20,611 nt of DNA from Betaproteobacteria bacterium (GTDB taxonomy: Bacteria; Pseudomonadota; Gammaproteobacteria; Burkholderiales; Burkholderiaceae_E). Location of the stretch: positions 1-20,611 of the forward strand of contig RFPW01000016.1 of the NCBI GenBank assembly GCA_009925965.1, in the 5' to 3' direction. Each line of letters starts with the position of its first letter. Position 1 is the first letter of the stretch. Made by a program: the position numbers and the translations under genes. The notes under the pieces were generated by a model, which ran no database searches, was not told the DNA's origin, and worked only from the letters and a program-made list of their open reading frames with translations. Below are positions 1 to 7,589 of the stretch, piece by piece.

Positions 1-517
1 TGATCAACTCGCTGACGGAGGCGCCAAACCGCACTTCGACGCCTAGCCGCCTCGCTTGTGCGGCAAGTACCTGAAGGTACACGTGGCCCGCCGGCACGGC
101 ATTGTGCATGCGGGGTACCCGGTTGGGTGGTTCGGGGTATGGCCCGACAAAAACAACGCCTAGGCGCTCAAGCCAGTCAAGCGTTGCTCCGGACTCTTGA
201 GCGAGCATGTCCCGTAACCCCTCGGTGTCGGGCGTTTGCGGCGTCGCGATAGCAATGTCTTCTGCAAAATCCGCTGCCTGATCCGAAATACCCGCCGCGG
301 ATTGCATCCGCGTGGCCGCAGCTGCAAATGAACCCACCGAATACGAGGTCGTACCCAGCAGCGCGGGGAGTTTCTCGAGGACCAGAACCTTCACACCGGC
401 TTCGGCAGCGGCGCAAGCGGCAGCGAGCCCCGCTCCTCCGGCGCCGATAACAATTACGTCGTAGTCGATCGATCGGTCCAAACCGGTGGGCAGTGGTCGG
501 GACGCTGTCGCCGTCAT
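1..517 (-). CDS. FAD-dependent oxidoreductase, fumarate reductase/3-ketosteroid dehydrogenase type (partial, N-terminal part)
   Basis: The reading frame is open from an ATG at 517 to the left edge, giving 172 residues of a longer protein (the family is usually 450-570 aa). Residues 19-30 form the dinucleotide-binding strand and turn, with GAGGAG at 25-30. Glu49 ends the second strand, where it would bind the FAD ribose. GTTSYSVGSF at 55-64 matches the conserved segment after it. This is the FAD_binding_2 architecture of fumarate reductase flavoproteins, urocanate reductase and ketosteroid dehydrogenases, which add or remove hydrogen across a C=C bond. No signal peptide is seen, so it is probably cytoplasmic. 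It lies 19 bp downstream of a Bug binding protein and is probably the distal gene of the minus-strand operon. The ribosome-binding site is weak (AGGAC about 13 bases upstream). The substrate-binding part is outside the window, so the reaction cannot be assigned. Confidence 0.85.
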   Translation of the reverse strand, partial: MTATASRPLPTGLDRSIDYDVIVIGAGGAGLAAACAAAEAGVKVLVLEKLPALLGTTSYSVGSFAAAATRMQSAAGISDQAADFAEDIAIATPQTPDTEGLRDMLAQESGATLDWLERLGVVFVGPYPEPPNRVPRMHNAVPAGHVYLQVLAAQARRLGVEVRFGASVSELI

Positions 518-536
518 GGGGACGGTGTGGTCCTGT

Positions 537-1559
537 TCAGTCCGCGGTAATGTTGTTTTCGCGGATGATCTTGGCCGATCGGGTCACATCCTGGCGGATG
601 AAATCGGCGGTTTGTTCCGGTGAACTCCCAACTACTTCCATCCCTTGGAGAAAGAATTTTTCCCGGATATCAGCTGCCGCAGTGACTTTCTGTAGCGCTT
701 CGTACATTTTTTGAATCGTCTCCTTGGGCGTGCCAGTCGGAGCCAGAACAGCGGTCCAGGAGGAAAATTCGAATCCGGCGAGACCCTGCTCGGCGAGCGT
801 TGGTAGTTCTGGCGCGAAGATCGAGCGCTTGGGTGTACTGACGGCAAGTGCCCGAAGTTTCCCGGCCTTCACATAAGGAAATGTATTCGTCGGTGTTGAG
901 AACGAAATCTGCATTTCGCCCGAGAGCAGAGCAGTTGAAGCAGGCGCCGCCCCCTTGTAAGGGACGTGCGTCACTTTGGTCCCCGTCGCAGATTTGAACA
1001 TTTCGCCCATCAGGTGCTGAGGACCCGCAGTACCCGAGGTGCCATAGTTGTATTTGTCAGGATTGTTCTTCAGAAGCGTGATCAATTCGCCGATGTTGGT
1101 CGCGGGCACAGACGGATGAACAACGACAAACATCGGCTGCAGCATCACCAGTGAGACGGGCGCGAAGTCTTTGACCGCATCGTAGGGAGGCTTCTTGAGC
1201 AACGTCATATTTCCGGTATGTGCCGGCGCAGCGACTAGAAATGTGTAGCCGTCTGCGGCTGAGTTAACCACAGCCATGGTGCCAATCACCGCATTGCCAC
1301 CGGCCTTGTTTTCAACCAGGACGCTTTGTCCGAGTACATCGGTTAGTCGCTCAGCCAGAATCCGGGCGCAGACATCAACCGGCCCACCGGGCGCGTAGGG
1401 GACGACCAGCTTGATCGGGCGGGCTGGCCAGGTCTGGGCGTTGACCGGGCTGACTGAACTCAGTCCGGCACCAATCAGAAGACTCAGAGCCAGGCCGAGG
1501 CCAAAGCGTCGCGTCGGACTTGGAGGCGATTTAGTAGCTTGCGTGGCGATGACATTCAT
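537..1559 (-). CDS. Bug/TctC family tripartite tricarboxylate transporter substrate-binding protein (copy 1)
   Basis: A 340-residue periplasmic binding protein. The basic N-terminus with Arg17-Arg18 is followed by a hydrophobic stretch at about 20-36 and a likely signal-peptidase site after Ala41 (VNA|QTWPARP). The mature start has the family hallmark VVPYAPGGPVD (52-62), followed by ENKAGGNAVIG, the loops that close over a carboxylate ligand in Bug proteins. Length is typical (about 320-340). These proteins bind di- and tricarboxylates, aromatic acids or amides and normally deliver to TctA/TctB membrane subunits, neither of which is in this window. It sits between the DapA-like gene (23-bp gap) and the flavoprotein (19-bp gap), so it is probably co-transcribed with them. 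No strong Shine-Dalgarno is visible at the chosen ATG. Family is secure; the ligand is unknown. Confidence 0.93.
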   Translation of the reverse strand: MNVIATQATKSPPSPTRRFGLGLALSLLIGAGLSSVSPVNAQTWPARPIKLVVPYAPGGPVDVCARILAERLTDVLGQSVLVENKAGGNAVIGTMAVVNSAADGYTFLVAAPAHTGNMTLLKKPPYDAVKDFAPVSLVMLQPMFVVVHPSVPATNIGELITLLKNNPDKYNYGTSGTAGPQHLMGEMFKSATGTKVTHVPYKGAAPASTALLSGEMQISFSTPTNTFPYVKAGKLRALAVSTPKRSIFAPELPTLAEQGLAGFEFSSWTAVLAPTGTPKETIQKMYEALQKVTAAADIREKFFLQGMEVVGSSPEQTADFIRQDVTRSAKIIRENNITAD

Positions 1560-1582
1560 GGTTTGGAACGGTCAGGATTGGT

Positions 1583-2545
1583 CTAGACGGACAGGTTCAG
1601 GGGCGCTGCGTTGGCGCTGAGTAACCCCGCTTCGATCAGTGCTGCCCGGATCTCCGCGCGCTTGGCGTTATTGACCCGCACGCCCGGCGCCCTCACCACC
1701 GAGCTAGGAAATTGTCCCAGTTGAACCAGCGCCTCCTTGGTCGCGCCAAACGGGCAGGTCGGCGTGCGGTGGGTGTGATACTCAAAAATAGAACGCATGA
1801 GCGGGACTGCAAACGTGTTGTGAATCTGCTTCGCTTTGTTGGCATCACCTGCAGTGGCGTGATGGACCAGGTCAGACCACTGCTGGGTGCCGACAACCGC
1901 GATCCCGACGAGCGCACCGGGGGCATGGTGCATGAGCATCCCGAGCATTGAGGGTGTGTCAACGGCCACGAGCAGGGTCGTTTTGTCATGCAGGGCGTCA
2001 TACAACTCGGCGTATTTTGCGGGCGTCCCAGCCGAGCACTTGATCGCCACGACATGCTCGAGCGTCACGATGCGCTGCAAGGCTTCCATCGAATAGGCGC
2101 TACCGGATGCCTCTGGGTAGCTGAACACAATCATCGGCAGACCCACCTCGCGGTCCAGGCGCTCAAACACTTTGTAGACCGAATCTGCATCATGGGAGAG
2201 GTGACGCCAGGTTCGAATGTCGAATGGTGGGATCACGAGTAGCAGGTTTGCCCCGGCCTCCTTGGCACGTAGGCCCTCGCGCACCAACCCGTCCGTGGCG
2301 TGACTTTCGATGCCAGCAATGAGTTTGAGCGGCGCCGGAAGCGCAGTTCGTGCGGTAGCGATCACCTTCTGGCGTTCGTCCGAACTCAGGGTCAGTACCT
2401 CGCCAGCATGGCCGTTGACCGTAATTCCGTAGAGTCCAGTCGCGTTGCTCGTGCGTTGGATGTGCTCGGTCAGCGCGGCATAGTCGATCTCGAATGCTTC
2501 ATTAAAGGGGGTCAAAGTGGCGGGCGAGAGACCGTGAATTTTCAT
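1583..2545 (-). CDS. DapA/NAL superfamily aldolase or lyase (dihydrodipicolinate synthase-like)
   Basis: A 320-residue (beta/alpha)8 class I aldolase of the DHDPS/N-acetylneuraminate lyase family. The Schiff-base lysine is Lys169 in VVAIKCSAG, and the family tyrosine is Tyr143 in VFSYPE. The phosphate-binding-like loop reads NGHAGE (44-49) where true DHDPS has GTTGE, so the two threonines of the proton relay are replaced. The arginine that follows the YNVP motif in DHDPS is not visible either. It is therefore unlikely to make dihydrodipicolinate. The superfamily also includes hydratase-aldolases for aromatic degradation intermediates and sugar-acid aldolases/dehydratases, all forming an imine with a 2-oxo acid. 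Its place in an operon with a Rieske oxygenase fits a pyruvate-releasing or 2-oxo-acid step. Start at ATG 2545 preserves the beta-1 strand (GLSPATLTPF); the ribosome site is weak. Confidence 0.9.
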   Translation of the reverse strand: MKIHGLSPATLTPFNEAFEIDYAALTEHIQRTSNATGLYGITVNGHAGEVLTLSSDERQKVIATARTALPAPLKLIAGIESHATDGLVREGLRAKEAGANLLLVIPPFDIRTWRHLSHDADSVYKVFERLDREVGLPMIVFSYPEASGSAYSMEALQRIVTLEHVVAIKCSAGTPAKYAELYDALHDKTTLLVAVDTPSMLGMLMHHAPGALVGIAVVGTQQWSDLVHHATAGDANKAKQIHNTFAVPLMRSIFEYHTHRTPTCPFGATKEALVQLGQFPSSVVRAPGVRVNNAKRAEIRAALIEAGLLSANAAPLNLSV

Positions 2546-2573
2546 TTGCGAACTCGATGTTTAAGGGGGGATC

Positions 2574-2595
2574 GTGAAGCCGTATGCTGCTTCGC
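2574..2595 (-). repeat. Intercistronic stem-loop after Bug copy 2
   Basis: An inverted repeat with arms at 2574-2580 and 2589-2595 (core GAAGC/GCTTC plus one G-C and one wobble pair) and an 8-base loop. It starts two bases past the stop codon of the upstream Bug gene, within the 52-bp gap before the DapA-like gene. No U-run follows, so it is not a canonical intrinsic terminator. It could protect the 3' end of the binding-protein message or be chance. Confidence 0.3.
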
Positions 2596-2597
2596 GC

Positions 2598-3614
2598 TTA
2601 TTCAGCTTTGATACGCGCGGTGCGGACAACCTTGCCCCAGCGCTCAAATTCCAGGTTGAAGAACTTTCGGAAATCCTCTGGGGATCCTCCCGCGACCAAT
2701 GAACCCTGAGCCTGCAGAGCCTCTCGCACATCAGGCTGGGCGAGTACGGCATCCATCGTTTTGGACAGGGTCGCGATCGCCTGCTTATTGGTGCCAGATG
2801 GCGCAAGAAGGCCAAACCAGGTGCCGGCTTCAAAGTCCCGGATACCGGCCTCTGCCATGGTTGGAACGTCAGGCGCCACCGGCGTTCGCGAGGGCGATGT
2901 GACGGCCAGGGCCCGAAGTTTTCCGGCTTTTACCAAAGGGATTGAGGAACCGAGCACGTCGAACATCAAGTCGATCTGACCGCCCACCAAGTCAGTCAGC
3001 GCGGGTGCGCTGCCTTTGTAGGGGACGTGGACAATATCGACGTTCACTGTGGCCTTAAAGAGTTCCCCGGCAAGATGGGCCGCGCTGCCATTGCCAAACG
3101 AGCCGTAAGTCAATTTGCCCGAAGCCTTGGCTTCCGCGATGAGTTCCTGCGCCGAATTCGCCTTGAGCTTCGGATTGACGACGAGGAGTAGTGGTGCAGT
3201 CGCCACCAGCTTAACGGTCTCGAAACTCTTAGGGTCGTAGGGAAGTGACGCGTAGGTGTGAGGGGTCACAACGAGAGGACCGGCTGCGCTGAACAGAAGC
3301 GTATAGCCATCGGTTGCGGCCTTGGCGACCACATCCTGGCCAATCGATCCGCCCGCTCCAGGGCGGTTTTCGACCACAAAGTTGTGCCCCAGACGTTCGC
3401 CTAGTGACTTGGCAACGATGCGGGCGGTCACGTCCGTGGTGCCACCGGGTGCGTAGGGGACGATCACCCGGACGGTCTTGTCGGGGTACGACTGTGCTGA
3501 TGCCGTGTTCGGTGCAAGCGTCAGGGCCAGCGCAAGCGCGGCGATCGCACCGAATGCGGTCCGGGCAAGGCGCGGGGTCGTACGCAGGTTCTGTGGGGAT
3601 AGGGCGAATTGCAT
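2598..3614 (-). CDS. Bug/TctC family tripartite tricarboxylate transporter substrate-binding protein (copy 2)
   Basis: A 338-residue periplasmic solute-binding protein starting at ATG 3614; a GTG directly before it at 3617 is an alternative. The signal peptide has a basic n-region (Arg11, Arg15, Arg18), a hydrophobic core at about 20-34 and an ASA|QSYPDKT cleavage site after Ala40. The mature protein carries VIVPYAPGGTTD (50-61) and ENRPGAGGSIG, the Bug ligand-loop motifs, then HVPYKGSAPALTDL, also typical. It is clearly divergent from copy 1, so this is not a recent tandem duplication. It follows the Rieske oxygenase gene after 30 bp and precedes the DapA-like gene. By family it captures a carboxylated or amide ligand in the periplasm. 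No TctA/TctB partner is nearby, so it may share membrane subunits encoded elsewhere or act in sensing. Confidence 0.93.
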   Translation of the reverse strand: MQFALSPQNLRTTPRLARTAFGAIAALALALTLAPNTASAQSYPDKTVRVIVPYAPGGTTDVTARIVAKSLGERLGHNFVVENRPGAGGSIGQDVVAKAATDGYTLLFSAAGPLVVTPHTYASLPYDPKSFETVKLVATAPLLLVVNPKLKANSAQELIAEAKASGKLTYGSFGNGSAAHLAGELFKATVNVDIVHVPYKGSAPALTDLVGGQIDLMFDVLGSSIPLVKAGKLRALAVTSPSRTPVAPDVPTMAEAGIRDFEAGTWFGLLAPSGTNKQAIATLSKTMDAVLAQPDVREALQAQGSLVAGGSPEDFRKFFNLEFERWGKVVRTARIKAE

Positions 3615-3644
3615 CACGGCAGATTTTCTCGGGTTTTGAAGTAT

Positions 3645-4976
3645 TTAATGGAACGGTTCTGGTCGCGCAGACGACATATCGACCTTACCGACCGGGTCGC
3701 CGAAGCGCTCCTGCATCACCGCCTCGAACGGAACGCCGTCGGCTGCGATCCAACTGCCCGAACGTAACCGGTACGCTTCGGGTTTGTTCGCTGCCTCTGG
3801 GGGTTGACCAGTCTGGAGTGCCCGTGCGCCGCTGATGACTGCGCGCCGAAAACGCACAATCGCGGCGTCTGTGGCCGTCAGATGTTCGCGGGTTCGGTCC
3901 GCAATCAGACCCTGACTGTCCTGCACCATTGCATCCTGCTCGGCGATGCCGCGCACCCCGGTAAAGGAATGTTCACGTTGCTCGCGGCGATCGAGCAGGT
4001 AGTGGTTGGCCCGATTCCGGATGGGGACGAAGTCTGGTCCGACCTCTCCCACGACGCCATGCCCGCGTTCCAATTTTTCGCGCTCCTGCAAAGTGAGCGG
4101 TCGCTCCGGATTCCACGCATAAGTGTAGATCCAGCACGATTCGTCATCGATCGGAACCCACGTATAGCCATAGTGATTTTCGCCGGGCAGCGTCGATGGC
4201 GTGCTGCTATGGGCGGGCAGCATGAATTGGGTGATTCTCCAATACAGATCGTTCTCGTCGGCACGACGAGCCGCCCCGATGACAAAACCGACGTCGTGTT
4301 CAACGATCGAGAAACGTGGCATCGGATCCTCGCGGATCCAGCGTAATCGGCGCTCGTCGGCAGGGGCATCCGGATTCTCATTGTTCGCGACACTGGGTGC
4401 GGGCATGTGCAAGAACGAAAAATGGGCGGTGTCCAGAGCGCCCTCGATCGACTGCGCCCAGTTGCATTGCTGCAGTCGTTTGGTCACGTAGCGGTGGTTC
4501 TGGGGTACGAGCCCGAATTCGAGCTGCGGGACCGTGGGCATGTGGCCTTCAGCCTGCAGTTGCGGTCCCAGATAGGCCCAAACCACTTCGCCAAATTCCA
4601 CAGTCGGGTAAGCGCGGATTCGCATGGTGTCGTGATAAGCCGATCCAGGTGGGACGTTAGGCAGGTCGACCGCCTTCCCGTGGATGTCGAACTTCCAGCC
4701 GTGATAGACGCAACGGAGCCCGCATTGCTCATTACGCCCATAAAAGAGGTCGGCGCCGCGGTGCGGGCAGGTGGGCTCGACCAGGCCCACTCGTCCCATT
4801 GAGTCTCGGAACGCGAGCAGGGATTCGCCCAGAATCTTCAGGCGGATGGGAGGGCAGTCGGGTTGCGGAAGCTCGCGCGACAATGCGATCGGTTGCATGA
4901 ATTGACGGAAATACTGGCCCATCGGGGACCCAAGACTCGTCTGGGTCAAGAACCTGTTCTCGGCGAGGGACAGCAT
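3645..4976 (-). CDS. Rieske [2Fe-2S] aromatic ring-hydroxylating oxygenase, alpha subunit (phthalate 4,5-dioxygenase-like)
   Basis: A 443-residue oxygenase component. The Rieske cluster ligands are Cys70, His72, Cys89 and His92 (CPH ... CVYH), followed by GWKFD. The mononuclear iron site is visible in EGALDTAHFSFLH, with Asp182 bridging and His185/His190 as ligands. Length and layout match the phthalate 4,5-dioxygenase / homomultimeric O-demethylase-type group, which works without a beta subunit. The enzyme would hydroxylate or demethylate an aromatic or related cyclic acid using O2 and electrons from a reductase. No reductase or ferredoxin gene is in the window. An upstream in-frame ATG at 5063 would add 29 residues lying wholly inside the isomerase gene. 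The start chosen here (4976) overlaps the isomerase stop in TAATG, which indicates translational coupling. The substrate is unknown. Confidence 0.93.
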   Translation of the reverse strand: MLSLAENRFLTQTSLGSPMGQYFRQFMQPIALSRELPQPDCPPIRLKILGESLLAFRDSMGRVGLVEPTCPHRGADLFYGRNEQCGLRCVYHGWKFDIHGKAVDLPNVPPGSAYHDTMRIRAYPTVEFGEVVWAYLGPQLQAEGHMPTVPQLEFGLVPQNHRYVTKRLQQCNWAQSIEGALDTAHFSFLHMPAPSVANNENPDAPADERRLRWIREDPMPRFSIVEHDVGFVIGAARRADENDLYWRITQFMLPAHSSTPSTLPGENHYGYTWVPIDDESCWIYTYAWNPERPLTLQEREKLERGHGVVGEVGPDFVPIRNRANHYLLDRREQREHSFTGVRGIAEQDAMVQDSQGLIADRTREHLTATDAAIVRFRRAVISGARALQTGQPPEAANKPEAYRLRSGSWIAADGVPFEAVMQERFGDPVGKVDMSSARPEPFH

Positions 4977-5764
4977 TAGCGGCGGCCCTGAATCCCGTAC
5001 CCAGCGCCCCAGCCCAGGGTGTCTAGCGTGTGTGCCGAAGGGGTGTACTCGCAGCCGATCCAACCCTGCCAGCCCAGTGATTCGAGGCGCTCAAAAAGAT
5101 AGGGGAAATGAATCTCACCCGTGCCGGGCTCGTGACGTCCCGGGAGGTTTCCGATCTGAATATGGCCAAGCTCCGAGAACACGGCTTCAAGGTGGCCCGT
5201 CAGCGCACCTTCTTCCGACTGGACATGGTATGTGTCGTAACAAAGTTTAATATTTTGATGAGAGAGTGATTGGATTGCCCTCATGCCCTGATCCAACCTC
5301 GAATAGAGGTAATCGGGGAATCGTGCGCGACAGCAGGGCTCGAGAATGAGCGTGAGGCCCTCACGGGCAAGGCGAGGCGCGGCCCAGTCGAGATTTTCCA
5401 AAAACGTGGTCCAGCAAAGATCCCAATTCATGCCCGCTGGAACATTCCCGGTCATGACATGGATCATGGGTTTACCGACCTGAAGCGCGTAGTCGACTGC
5501 AGTATCGATGCTGGTCCGAAAATCGTCGATACGCTCGGGTAGGGCGGCAATTCCCCGTTCCCCGCCGTCCCAGTCGAAGGGGCTCAGGATCTGCACTAGC
5601 GTCAGATCGTTGTCACGCAAGCGGCCGGCGATTTCGCGGGCTGGGTAGGCGTAAGGGAAGGCGACCTCAACTCCACGGAACCCCGCTTTTGCGGCCGCCT
5701 CGTAGCGATCGAGCATCGGGAATTCTGTGAAGAGCCAGCGTAGATTGGGATTAAAACGAAGCAT
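4976..5764 (-). CDS. Hydroxypyruvate isomerase-like sugar phosphate isomerase/epimerase (AP endonuclease 2 family TIM barrel)
   Basis: A 262-residue protein of the Hyi/OtnI group. Recognisable motifs are NLRWLFTEFPMLDRY near the start, LILEP (Glu142), CYDTYHVQ (Asp177, His180), HIQIGNLPGRHEPGTGEI (201-218) and GWIGCEY (Glu239). Glu142, Asp177 and Glu239 match expected metal or catalytic positions. The family interconverts 2-hydroxy-aldehydes and ketones such as hydroxypyruvate and tartronate semialdehyde, or 2-oxo-tetronates. After Glu142 the usual INTRDIPGYF-type segment is replaced by PCCRARFPDY, so the substrate may differ. It follows the cupin gene by 15 bp, and its stop TAA shares a base with the Rieske start. 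That intimate link to an oxygenase suggests an aldose-ketose-like step on an oxidation product rather than glyoxylate metabolism. Family is certain, reaction is not. Confidence 0.88.
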   Translation of the reverse strand: MLRFNPNLRWLFTEFPMLDRYEAAAKAGFRGVEVAFPYAYPAREIAGRLRDNDLTLVQILSPFDWDGGERGIAALPERIDDFRTSIDTAVDYALQVGKPMIHVMTGNVPAGMNWDLCWTTFLENLDWAAPRLAREGLTLILEPCCRARFPDYLYSRLDQGMRAIQSLSHQNIKLCYDTYHVQSEEGALTGHLEAVFSELGHIQIGNLPGRHEPGTGEIHFPYLFERLESLGWQGWIGCEYTPSAHTLDTLGWGAGYGIQGRR

Positions 5765-5779
5765 GAGGCGGTTTACTTT

Positions 5780-6184
5780 TTAGAGTTCCGTAAAGAACTT
5801 GGCGCCCGAGAGAAAACTGTTGGGCTTCATAAAGATTGAGAGGACCAACGCGCCATGGGGTGAAACGGCTTCATGAATGTTGCCGCCCGGGCGCCAGACG
5901 AAACCGCCGGCGTAACACTGCCCCTCGTCGTCCTCCAGGCTTCCTTCAAGCACGTAAGTCTGTTCGACTGCCGTGTGTTCATGGAGCGGGATCACCGCGC
6001 CAGGTTCCATCTTGACCAGCAGCGTAGACATCCCGGATTCGGTATTGGCGTACAGCGTCTTGAACTGGATGCCCGGGAAGGGTGAGTTTTCCCAGGGCAT
6101 TTCTGCAACGTTCAAATAGTGTGAAGCGAGATGCGCTGGCCGGTTGGCCGGATCAAAAACCGCAGGGGGCGTCGTGATGTTCAT
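5780..6184 (-). CDS. Small single-domain cupin protein
   Basis: A 134-residue cupin. Motif 1 is PGAVIPLHEHTAVEQ with probable metal ligands His68, His70 and Glu74. Motif 2 is GGFVWRPGGNIHEA with His104, so the full three-His/one-Glu site is kept. Such proteins can be dioxygenases, isomerases or small-molecule sensors; the closest architecture I recognise is the ChrR/acetylacetone-cleaving-enzyme-like cupin group, but I cannot choose a reaction. An upstream in-frame ATG at 6259 adds 25 residues and would cover the palindrome between the divergent units. The ATG at 6184 is preferred because a GGAGA ribosome site lies 6 bases upstream and the encoded N-terminus resembles small cupins. It is the first gene of the minus-strand train and so defines its promoter side. 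Confidence 0.87.
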   Translation of the reverse strand: MNITTPPAVFDPANRPAHLASHYLNVAEMPWENSPFPGIQFKTLYANTESGMSTLLVKMEPGAVIPLHEHTAVEQTYVLEGSLEDDEGQCYAGGFVWRPGGNIHEAVSPHGALVLSIFMKPNSFLSGAKFFTEL

Positions 6185-6236
6185 GTTGAGTCTCCAGGCT
6201 GCAACTCTTTTTGATTCGGTCTCGCCTAAACGGTGA

Positions 6237-6252
6237 ATTTGATCGGTCAAAT
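6237..6252. promoter_or_regulatory. 16-bp palindrome, candidate operator of the divergent promoters
   Basis: The sequence ATTTGATCGGTCAAAT has two perfect 6-base inverted arms (ATTTGA/TCAAAT) around a 4-base centre. It lies in the 205-bp region between the two divergent trains, immediately downstream (minus direction) of a TTGACA hexamer. Size and symmetry suit a dimeric helix-turn-helix regulator such as the IclR protein at 12179, or a GntR-type protein. Which protein binds is inference. Confidence 0.45.
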
Positions 6253-6253
6253 C

Positions 6254-6259
6254 TGTCAA
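6254..6259 (-). promoter_or_regulatory. Candidate -35 hexamer for the cupin operon
   Basis: Read on the minus strand this is a perfect TTGACA. The region 17-18 bases downstream has no good -10 match, and the 16-bp palindrome fills the spacer. The promoter, if real, is therefore likely activator-dependent or blocked by a repressor at the palindrome. It is about 70 bp upstream of the cupin ATG. Confidence 0.3.
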
Positions 6260-6310
6260 TACGAGAGACTCGCACCGAACCAGACAGCTTGGATATCAGG
6301 GTTTGTCCGA

Positions 6311-6340
6311 TTGACAGGTACCGTCCATCAGACCAATAGT
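6311..6340 (+). promoter_or_regulatory. Candidate sigma-70 promoter for the ABC importer operon
   Basis: A perfect TTGACA at 6311-6316 is followed after 18 bases by AATAGT at 6335-6340, a 4-of-6 match to TATAAT. It would leave an untranslated leader of roughly 45 bases before the ATG at 6390, which has a strong AAGGAG ribosome site at 6379-6384. No alternative promoter stands out nearby. The weak -10 keeps this tentative. Confidence 0.4.
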
Positions 6341-6389
6341 TCTGGCTAAAACCTCAAAAATACGCCTTTAAGAATATCAAGGAGACAAA

Positions 6390-7574
6390 ATGTTTCGACC
6401 ATCAAAACTTTTAGCTGGTGTGCTTGCGGGCTTGGCTCTGACTTGCGCCAGCGGCGTTGCCTTGGCGCAGAACACGATCAAGGTCGGTTGGCTTTCCTCG
6501 TTGACGGGGCCGTTGTCGTCGGCCGCCATTGCCGAGAACCAGGGAGTGCAACTCGCGGTGGATGAAATCAATGCTGCTGGTGGCATTGGTGGTCGAAAAA
6601 TTGAATTGCTGACCCGCGATACGAGCGGCGATCCGACCAAGGCTGTCAATCTCGCGCAGCAGTTAGCGTTTAGCGAGAAGGTTCACTTCATCATCGGTCC
6701 GGTGAATTCCGGCGAAGGTTTGGCGACGACGCCGATCATTGCCCGTGCCGGTGTGCCGAATCTGATCATTGGCGCGCTGGATGAGTTGATCGATCCGGTG
6801 AAGTATCCCCGGGCGTTTCGGGTCATCAATACGAACAAGCAGTGGATCTCCACGGGCAATGACTACGCATTGAAGGTCCTGAAAAAATCGAAGGTCGCAG
6901 TGATTGGTGATACGACCGGGTATGGCACGTCGAGCGCGAAAACCGCTCAGGAACTTCTCGAAGCGGCGGGCGTTAAACCGGTTTACACCGTGCTACTAGA
7001 TCCGAACAAGACCGATCTGAGTGATGAACTTGCCAAAGCGCGCGCTGCGGGTGCGGATGTGTTGATGCCATGGTCTGCCGCGACGGGCTTGCTCGGTCGC
7101 CTGCTCAATGCACGGGGTGACATGGGTTGGAACGTACCGGTCGTGGGTCACCCAGCGGTCATGGCGCCGCAGATCCGCAAGTTGCTCAATAAACCGGAGT
7201 ATTGGGAACAAACCTTTGCCTCTGGGTATGCGAGCACGACCTATGGTTCGGACGGCAAACTACCCGCGAATACCCAGGCCCTGGTCGACAAGGTTCGTCC
7301 CAAGCTGGCCGCTGGCGGGGAGATCGACATTCTCTTCTGGTGGGTCGCAATGGGCTACGACACCGTAAAAATTATCGAACATGCCATCAAGGGCGCCAAC
7401 GGGACCGACCCTGCGGCGATCCAGAAGGTGCTGGAAAACACGGGTGAATTCCGCGGCGTCTATGCGACCTACAACTGGTCGGCGACGCAGCGCAATGGGT
7501 TCCCCGACAGCAACATGGCGATCAACGTCGCGAATTCGTTCAAGGACGGCACCTTCAAGTTGGCGCCGCGCTGA
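6390..7574 (+). CDS. ABC transporter substrate-binding protein, branched-chain amino acid (HAAT) type
   Basis: A 394-residue periplasmic binding protein of the LivK/Peripla_BP_6 type. The signal peptide runs MFRPSKLL then a hydrophobic core, with ALA|QNTIKVG cleavage after Ala26. The mature start IKVGWLSSLTGPLSS is the usual first strand and ligand loop of this fold, followed by the GVQLAVDEINAAGGIGG helix and FIIGPVNSGEG, all typical. Family members with this wide spread bind amino acids, but also aromatic acids, amides or short-chain acids. The operon context (oxygenase, CoA ligase) suggests an organic-acid ligand rather than leucine. It is the first gene of the plus-strand train and has the strongest ribosome site in the window (AAGGAG, 5 bases before ATG). 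It is separated from the permease by 75 bp containing a hairpin. Confidence 0.95.
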   Translation: MFRPSKLLAGVLAGLALTCASGVALAQNTIKVGWLSSLTGPLSSAAIAENQGVQLAVDEINAAGGIGGRKIELLTRDTSGDPTKAVNLAQQLAFSEKVHFIIGPVNSGEGLATTPIIARAGVPNLIIGALDELIDPVKYPRAFRVINTNKQWISTGNDYALKVLKKSKVAVIGDTTGYGTSSAKTAQELLEAAGVKPVYTVLLDPNKTDLSDELAKARAAGADVLMPWSAATGLLGRLLNARGDMGWNVPVVGHPAVMAPQIRKLLNKPEYWEQTFASGYASTTYGSDGKLPANTQALVDKVRPKLAAGGEIDILFWWVAMGYDTVKIIEHAIKGANGTDPAAIQKVLENTGEFRGVYATYNWSATQRNGFPDSNMAINVANSFKDGTFKLAPR

Positions 7575-7589
7575 TGGTTCGTGCTGTGA

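Noticed and set aside
4977..5063. 29-residue N-terminal extension of the Rieske oxygenase
   Set aside because: It lies entirely inside the isomerase gene in another frame; the TAATG start at 4976 gives the family-typical N-terminus.
6316..6325. GGTACC-centred symmetry near the plus-strand -35 box
   Set aside because: Symmetry beyond the 6-bp core is poor, unlike the perfect-arm palindrome at 6237-6252.
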